From Tragulus kanchil (taxonomy: Eukaryota > Chordata > Mammalia > Artiodactyla > Tragulidae), in contig JAIOJX010000002.1 of NCBI GenBank assembly GCA_022376925.1, positions 131,574,831-131,638,830 on the forward strand: a DNA stretch of 64,000 nucleotides, given 5' to 3'. Both the position numbers and the translations under genes were made by a program. The notes under the pieces are model-generated. The model was not told the DNA's origin, searched no databases, and worked only from the letters and a program-made list of their open reading frames with translations. Of this stretch, positions 57,747 to 64,000 are shown in pieces. Numbering within the stretch: the first letter of the stretch is position 1; every line of letters begins with the position of its first letter.

Positions 57747-59991
57747 TCCACCTAAAAGTGATATCGCTTACCTTTCTCTGACTTACCTCACTTAATATGA
57801 TAATCTCTAGGTCCATCCACATTGTTGAAAATGGCATTATTTCATTCTTTTTATGGCTAATAATCCATTTGGTACATATGCCACATCTTCATTCATCTGT
57901 CAATGGACATTTAGTTAACTTCCATGTCTTAGCTATTATAAATAGTGCTGCTATGAACCTTGGGGTTCGTGTATCTTTTCAAATTAGAGTTTTCTCTGAA
58001 TATGTGCCCCAGGAGTGGGCTTTCAGGGATCATTTTTAGTTTTTTAAGGAACCTCCATACTTTTTCATAGTAGCTGCACCGATTTACATTCCCACCAGCA
58101 GTGCAGAAGGGTTCTTTTGTCTCCACACACTCTCTAGCATTAATTATTGGTAGACATTTTACTGATGGTCATCCTGATCTGCATAAGGTGGTATCTCATT
58201 GTAGTTTAGATGTGCATTTCTCTAATAATTAGTGATATAGGGCATCCTTTCACATGGCTCTTAGCCATGTGCATGTCTTCTTTGGACATACAGAAATGTC
58301 TGTTTATATATCCTGTTCATTTTTTGATTGGGCTGTTTTGGTATTAAGGGTATGAGCTGTTTTTGCACTTTGGAAATTATTAATAATCTCTTGTCATTAG
58401 CAAAGCTTGCAAATATTTATCCCCACCTGTAGGCTATCTTTTCTTTTTTCTTGATGGTTTTCTTTGTTTTATGAAAGCTTTTAAGTTTAATTTGGACCCA
58501 TTGGTTTATTTTTTATTTTACTTCCATTACTCTAGGAAATGGGTTCAAAAAAATATTGTTAACAATTTATGTCAGAGTGTTCTGCCTATGTTTTCCTCTA
58601 GACTTTAGGTAGTATGTGGTCATACATTTCAGCCTTTAACTTATTTTGAGTTTATCTTTGTATATGGTGTTAGAGAATATTCTAATTTCATTCTTTCATA
58701 TGTAGCTGTTCAATATTCTCAACACCATTTATTGAAGAAACTTTTGTCCATTTTGTATTCTTGCCTCTTTCATCATAGATTAATTGATCGTAAGTGTGTG
58801 GATTTGTTTTGCGGCTTTCTATCCCTTTCCATTGGTCTATGTGTCTGTTTTTGTACCAGTGGCTTGATGTCCACCTAAAAGTGATATCGCTATTTCTCTG
58901 ACTTACCTCACTTAATATGATAATCTCTAGGTCCATCCACATTGTTGAAAATGGCATTATTTCATTCTTTTTATGGCTAATAATCCATTTGGTACATATG
59001 CCACATCTTCATTCATCTGTCAATGGACATTTAGTTAACTTCCATGTCTTAGCTATTATAAATAGTGCTGCTATGAACCTTGGGGTTCGTGTATCTTTTC
59101 AAATTAGAGTTTTCTCTGAATATGTGCCCCAGGAGTGGGCTTTCAGGGATCATTTTTAGTTTTTTAAGGAACCTCCATACTTTTTCATAGTAGCTGCACC
59201 GATTTACATTCCCACCAGCAGTGCAGAAGGGTTCTTTTGTCTCCACACACTCTCTAGCATTAATTATTGGTAGACATTTTACTGATGGTCATCCTGATCT
59301 GCATAAGGTGGTATCTCATTGTAGTTTAGATGTGCATTTCTCTAATAATTAGTGATATAGGGCATCCTTTCACATGGCTCTTAGCCATGTGCATGTCTTC
59401 TTTGGACATACAGAAATGTCTGTTTATATATCCTGTTCATTTTTTGATTGGGCTGTTTTGGTATTAAGGGTATGAGCTGTTTTTGCACTTTGGAAATTAT
59501 TAATAATCTCTTGTCATTAGCAAAGCTTGCAAATATTTATCCCCACCTGTAGGCTATCTTTTCTTTTTTCTTGATGGTTTTCTTTGTTTTATGAAAGCTT
59601 TTAAGTTTAATTTGGACCCATTGGTTTATTTTTTATTTTACTTCCATTACTCTAGGAAATGGGTTCAAAAAAATATTGTTAACAATTTATGTCAGAGTGT
59701 TCTGCCTATGTTTTCCTCTAGACTTTAGGTAGTATGTGGTCATACATTTCAGCCTTTAACTTATTTTGAGTTTATCTTTGTATATGGTGTTAGAGAATAT
59801 TCTAATTTCATTCTTTCATATGTAGCTGTTCAATATTCTCAACACCATTTATTGAAGAAACTTTTGTCCATTTTGTATTCTTGCCTCTTTCATCATAGAT
59901 TAATTGATCGTAAGTGTGTGGATTTGTTTTGCGGCTTTCTATCCCTTTCCATTGGTCTATGTGTCTGTTTTTGTACCAGTGGCTTGATGTC
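57747..59991. repeat. Tandem duplicate D23 (period 1123 to 1120)
   Basis: 57747-58869 and 58870-59991; three bases are lost 25 bases into copy 2 (cgctatttct against cgcttacctttct). Confidence 0.96.
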
Positions 59992-62040
59992 TTAATTATT
60001 GTAGGTTTATAGTATAATCTGAAGTCAAGGAGCATGATTTCTCCAGCTTCATTCTTATTTCTCAAGAATGTTTTGGCTATTCAGATTCTTTAGTGTCTCC
60101 ATACAGATTATAAAACTCTTGTTCCAAACCTGTGAAAAATGTAGTTGGTAATTTGATAGAGATTGCATTTGAATCTGTAGATTGCATTTGAATCTGTAGA
60201 TTGCATTGGGCAGCATGGTCATTTTAACAGTATTGACTCTTTCGATCCAAGAACAAAATACATCTTTTCATATGCATATGTCTCTTAAATTTATTTCATC
60301 ACCATCTTGTAGTTTTTGAACTATAGGCGATTTGCTTCATTAGATAGGTTTATTTCATGTTTTTTTTTTCTTTTTTGATGTGATGATAAATGGGATTATT
60401 TCTGTAATTTATCTTCCTGATGTATGCTTGTTAATGTGTAAAAATGCAGCAGATATCTGTATATTAATTTTGTATCTGGCAACTTTAACAAATTCAATGA
60501 TGAGCTCTAACACTTTTCTAGGAACATCTTTGGAATTTTCTACATATAGCATTGTGTCATCTGCAAAGTGACAGTTTTACTTCTTTTCCTATTTGGATTG
60601 CTTTTATTTCTCTCTCTTCTTTGATTGCTGGGAGAGTGAACTTCCTGTCTTGTTCCTGATGTTAGAAGAAATACTTCCAGTATTTTACAATTGAATATCA
60701 TATTAGATATGTTTGTCATATATGGCCTTTATGATGCTGAGGTACGGTCCCTATATGCCAACTTTCTGATGAGCATTTGTCACAAGTGGATGTTACATTT
60801 TATCAGAAGTATTTTCTGCATCTATTGAGATGATCACATGGTTTTTATATGTATATTAAATAATATACTATATCACTTTGATGTATTAGTGGATATTGAA
60901 GAATACTTGAATCCCTGGGAAAAGTATTGTATGATCCTTTTAATTTTTCTATTGCTTTTACTTGCCTCTTTCATCATAGATTAATTGATCGTAAGTGTGT
61001 GGATTTGTTTTGCGGCTTTCTATCCCTTTCCATTGGTCTATGTGTCTGTTTTTGTACCAGTGGCTTGATGTCTTAATTATTGTAGGTTTATAGTATAATC
61101 TGAAGTCAAGGAGCATGATTTCTCCAGCTTCATTCTTATTTCTCAAGAATGTTTTGGCTATTCAGATTCTTTAGTGTCTCCATACAGATTATAAAACTCT
61201 TGTTCCAAACCTGTGAAAAATGTAGTTGGTAATTTGATAGAGATTGCATTTGAATCTGTAGATTGCATTTGAATCTGTAGATTGCATTGGGCAGCATGGT
61301 CATTTTAACAGTATTGACTCTTTCGATCCAAGAACAAAATACATCTTTTCATATGCATATGTCTCTTAAATTTATTTCATCACCATCTTGTAGTTTTTGA
61401 ACTATAGGCGATTTGCTTCATTAGATAGGTTTATTTCATGTTTTTTTTTTCTTTTTTGATGTGATGATAAATGGGATTATTTCTGTAATTTATCTTCCTG
61501 ATGTATGCTTGTTAATGTGTAAAAATGCAGCAGATATCTGTATATTAATTTTGTATCTGGCAACTTTAACAAATTCAATGATGAGCTCTAACACTTTTCT
61601 AGGAACATCTTTGGAATTTTCTACATATAGCATTGTGTCATCTGCAAAGTGACAGTTTTACTTCTTTTCCTATTTGGATTGCTTTTATTTCTCTCTCTTC
61701 TTTGATTGCTGGGAGAGTGAACTTCCTGTCTTGTTCCTGATGTTAGAAGAAATACTTCCAGTATTTTACAATTGAATATCATATTAGATATGTTTGTCAT
61801 ATATGGCCTTTATGATGCTGAGGTACGGTCCCTATATGCCAACTTTCTGATGAGCATTTGTCACAAGTGGATGTTACATTTTATCAGAAGTATTTTCTGC
61901 ATCTATTGAGATGATCACATGGTTTTTATATGTATATTAAATAATATACTATATCACTTTGATGTATTAGTGGATATTGAAGAATACTTGAATCCCTGGG
62001 ATAAAAAACATTTGGTCATGGTGTATGATCCTTTTAATGT
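59880..62040. repeat. Tandem duplicate D24 (period 1081)
   Basis: 59880-60960 and 60961-62040. Copy 1 lacks about 20 bases after ccctggga near 60920, then drifts. Confidence 0.95.
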
Positions 62041-62234
62041 ATTGTTGCATTCATTCTGCTAATATTTTGTTGAGGATTTTTGCATCTGTGTTATCAGTGA
62101 TATGGGCTTGTCATTTTTGTGATACCTTCATCTGCTTTTGCTATCAGATGGCCTCATAAAAATCAGAAGTGTTCCTTCCTCTGCAATTTTCTGGAAGAGT
62201 TTCAGAAGGATAGGTGCAGGAGATTTGCCATGAA

Positions 62235-62402
62235 GTGATGGGAATGGATGCCATGATCTTTGTTTTTTTGAATGTTAAGTTTTAAGCCAGCTTTTTCACT
62301 CTCCTTTTTCACCTTCATCAAGAGGCTCTTTACTCTTCACTTTCTACCATAAGGATAGTGTCATCTGCATACCTGAGATTATTGATATTTCTCCTAGCAA
62401 TC
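62235..62402 (-). mobile_element. BovB fragment, antisense, left part
   Basis: tgaagtgatgggaatggatg, gttaagttttaagccagctt, cttcatcaagaggctcttta and tcatctgcatacctgagatt are BovB. The element is interrupted by the SINE at 62403-62739 and resumes at 62740 (gattccagcttgtgcttcat) to about 62845. Duplicate at 63401-63570 and 63906-64000. Confidence 0.88.
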
Positions 62403-62739
62403 TTTTTTTTTTATTTTTTTTAAAGATTTATTTATTTACTTATTTTGGTGGGGTGGGGTGGAGAGGGAGGGGAGCAGGTGGGCCACTTGTATTGGTTTCT
62501 CATTTATCTATTTTCATCCATCTTTGTTCTTTGGCCCGTGTGAGCCTCCCATCGCGGTGGCCTCTGTTGTCGCAGAGCACCAGTTCTGGGCGCATGCACT
62601 CCAGAGCTCTGGTCCGGTAATTGGACACATGGGTCCAGCCGCTCCGCGGCACGTGGGATCTTCCCAGGCCAGGGATCGAATCGGCACCCCTTGCGCTGCA
62701 AGGCAGTGTCCTTACCCACTGGACTACCAGGGAAGCCCT
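62403..62739 (-). mobile_element. Young CHR-type SINE in BovB, variant 1
   Basis: Complete element with tail (taaagatttatttatttact and ggtggggtggggtggagagg on the plus strand) and head (actaccagggaagccc). Target duplication tcctagcaatctt at 62392-62404 and 62740-62752. It occupies the same insertion site as 63571-63905 in the repeat copy, yet differs from it by roughly 20 substitutions, such as ccacttgtattggtttctca, gaatcggcaccccttgcgct and ggactaccag. Confidence 0.92.
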
Positions 62740-62862
62740 CCTAGCAATCTTGATTCCAGCTTGTGCTTCATCCAGACTGACATTTCACATGATATACTCT
62801 GCATCGAGTTAAATGAGAAGGCTGATGATATACAGCCTTGATCTTTTCTTTTGGATTGTTTA
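62740..62862 (-). mobile_element. BovB fragment, antisense, right part
   Basis: gattccagcttgtgcttcat, catgatatactctgcatcga and gctgatgatatacagccttg continue BovB after the SINE and end near 62845. The final bases before 62863 (tttcttttggattgtttact) do not match a continuation and may be low-quality contig-end sequence. Confidence 0.8.
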
Positions 62863-63570
62863 CTTCTTTGATTGCTGGGAGAGTGAACTTCCTGTCTTGT
62901 TCCTGATGTTAGAAGAAATACTTCCAGTATTTTACAATTGAATATCATATTAGATATGTTTGTCATATATGGCCTTTATGATGCTGAGGTACGGTCCCTA
63001 TATGCCAACTTTCTGATGAGCATTTGTCACAAGTGGATGTTACATTTTATCAGAAGTATTTTCTGCATCTATTGAGATGATCACATGGTTTTTATATGTA
63101 TATTAAATAATATACTATATCACTTTGATGTATTAGTGGATATTGAAGAATACTTGAATCCCTGGGATAAAAAACATTTGGTCATGGTGTATGATCCTTT
63201 TAATGTATTGTTGCATTCATTCTGCTAATATTTTGTTGAGGATTTTTGCATCTGTGTTATCAGTGATATGGGCTTGTCATTTTTGTGATACCTTCATCTG
63301 CTTTTGCTATCAGATGGCCTCATAAAAATCAGAAGTGTTCCTTCCTCTGCAATTTTCTGGAAGAGTTTCAGAAGGATAGGTGCAGGAGATTTGCCATGAA
63401 GTGATGGGAATGGATGCCATGATCTTTGTTTTTTTGAATGTTAAGTTTTAAGCCAGCTTTTTCACTCTCCTTTTTCACCTTCATCAAGAGGCTCTTTACT
63501 CTTCACTTTCTACCATAAGGATAGTGTCATCTGCATACCTGAGATTATTGATATTTCTCCTAGCAATCTT

Positions 63571-63905
63571 TTTTTTTTATTTTTTTTAAAGATTTATTTA
63601 TTTACTTATTTTGGTGGGGGTGGGGTGGGAAGGGAGGGGAGCAGGCGGGCCACTTCTATTGGTCTTTCATTTGTCCATTTTCATCCATCTTTGTTCTTTG
63701 GCCCGTGTGAGCCTCCCATCGCGGTGGCCTCTGTTGTCGCAGAGCACCGGCTCTGGGCGTATGCGCTCCAGAGCTCGGGCTCGGTAATTGGACACATCGG
63801 TCCAGCCGCTCTGCGGCACGTGGGATCTTCCCAGGCCAGGGATGGAATTGGCGCCCCTTGCACTGCAAGGCGGTGTCCTTACCCACTGGACCACCAGGGA
63901 AGCCC
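63571..63905 (-). mobile_element. Young CHR-type SINE in BovB, variant 2
   Basis: Same insertion site and same target duplication (tcctagcaatctt at 63558-63570 and 63906-63918) as 62403-62739. Its sequence is closer to the other young copies: ccacttctattggtctttca, gcgccccttgcactgcaagg, ggaccaccaggg. The flanks are identical between the two copies; only the SINE differs. Confidence 0.92.
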
Positions 63906-64000
63906 TCCTAGCAATCTTGATTCCAGCTTGTGCTTCATCCAGACTGACATTTCACATGATATACTCTGCATCGAGTTAAATGAGAAGGCTGATGATATAC

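Larger units (their letters stand above)
56285..62215 (-). mobile_element. L1 3'UTR and ORF2, antisense (duplicated in three blocks)
   Basis: In plus-strand order: 3'UTR (agtttcaggtgtacaacaga, ccattctgtaactgtaag-type), ORF2 C-terminal (gtccatccacattgttgaaa, agctattataaatagtgctg, cattcccaccagcagtgcag) and reverse transcriptase (gtgtgtggatttgttttgcg, catcttttcatatgcatatg, tggcctcataaaaatcagaa). It reads as one 5'-truncated L1 inflated by duplications 55464-57738, 57747-59991, 59880-62040 and part of 61697-64000. Frames are broken. A 19-base unit gattgcatttgaatctgta repeats twice at 60167-60204. Confidence 0.7.
61697..64000. repeat. Tandem duplicate D25 (period about 1166), runs off the window
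   Basis: 61697-62862 and 62863-64000. Identical outside the CHR-type SINE, which differs by about 20 bases between copies. Confidence 0.95.

Noticed and set aside
62458..62841. A 127-codon frame (EREGSRWATCIGFSF...) and similar frames at 54585, 50695 and 63656
   Set aside because: All are translations of the young CHR-type SINE in various frames; GC-rich SINE bodies often stay open by chance.
1..64000. Segmental tandem duplications as a genuine copy-number feature of the ABCA locus
   Set aside because: Twenty-five independent, adjacent, near-identical duplications with almost one period and edge-limited indels are far better explained by unmerged contig overlaps.
38959..64000. Further ABCA exons (signature LSGG, Walker B) downstream of exon C
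   Set aside because: I looked for the LSGGM/ILDEPTSG-type coding sequence with splice sites and found none; the stretch is filled with L1, SINE and BovB sequence. They probably lie beyond 64000 or in a missing piece.

Overview
The window is mammalian nuclear DNA from a ruminant. The evidence is the mix of transposable elements: BovB (RTE) LINE pieces, Bov-tA/Bov-A2 SINEs in both orientations, L1 of the artiodactyl type and CHR-type tRNA-derived SINEs. There is no bacterial, plasmid or viral gene content. Almost all of it is intronic or repeat sequence. Several CHR-type SINEs look young, which is unlike what I know of cattle or sheep; a less-sampled lineage (for example a chevrotain) is possible, but that is inference.

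The only multi-exon gene I can support lies on the + strand. Three exons of an ABCA-subfamily (ABCA3/14/15/16-like) lipid transporter encode the entry to the first nucleotide-binding domain: 6149-6286 (linker with YFEAEP), 27063-27180 (Walker A) and 38804-38958 (Q-loop). Reading frame and intron phases agree (phase 0, then 1, then 0). The introns, about 21 and 10-11 kb as assembled, are filled with LINEs and SINEs. The signature motif and Walker B exons were not found and probably lie beyond the window. Two processed retrocopies sit in or after the gene: a 5'-truncated NPM1 pseudogene on the minus strand (28503-29160) and a full-length MRPS36/KGD4 retrocopy on the plus strand (47815-48230), with an intact 103-codon frame and a target-site duplication.

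The dominant structure is not a biological element. I count 25 direct, near-identical tandem duplications, each with a period of about 1.07-1.23 kb, spread along the whole window (junctions near 560, 5000, 8769, 12090, 14299, 18283, 21533, 23366, 25340, 27622, 30850, 32712, 35048, 37590, 40426, 42363, 44559, 46849, 49170, 50969, 53495, 56620, 58870, 60961 and 62863). They ignore the boundaries of the elements they cut, duplicate the Walker A exon and truncate the linker exon. Small indels, many of them homopolymer contractions, concentrate near the copy ends. This is what uncollapsed contig-end overlaps look like. By this reading about 28 kb of the 64 kb is redundant and the true locus is about 36 kb.

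Layout: 1-4437 L1 (+) with a large internal deletion; 4441-6148 L1 antisense and the first ABCA exon; 6287-17345 CHR SINEs and two antisense L1s with 5'UTRs; 17345-20690 L1 and BovB antisense; 20690-27062 intron with old DNA transposons; 27063-29160 Walker A exon (twice) and NPM1 retrocopy; 29744-38803 hAT MITE, Bov-tA and L1 3' ends; 38804-38958 third exon; 38959-47800 L1s and an LTR-like insertion; 47800-50690 MRPS36 retrocopy, BovB 3' end, L1; 50711-64000 SINEs, L1 antisense and a BovB fragment split by a young CHR-type SINE. I found no previously undescribed biological system; the most consequential observation is the assembly structure and its effect on gene models.
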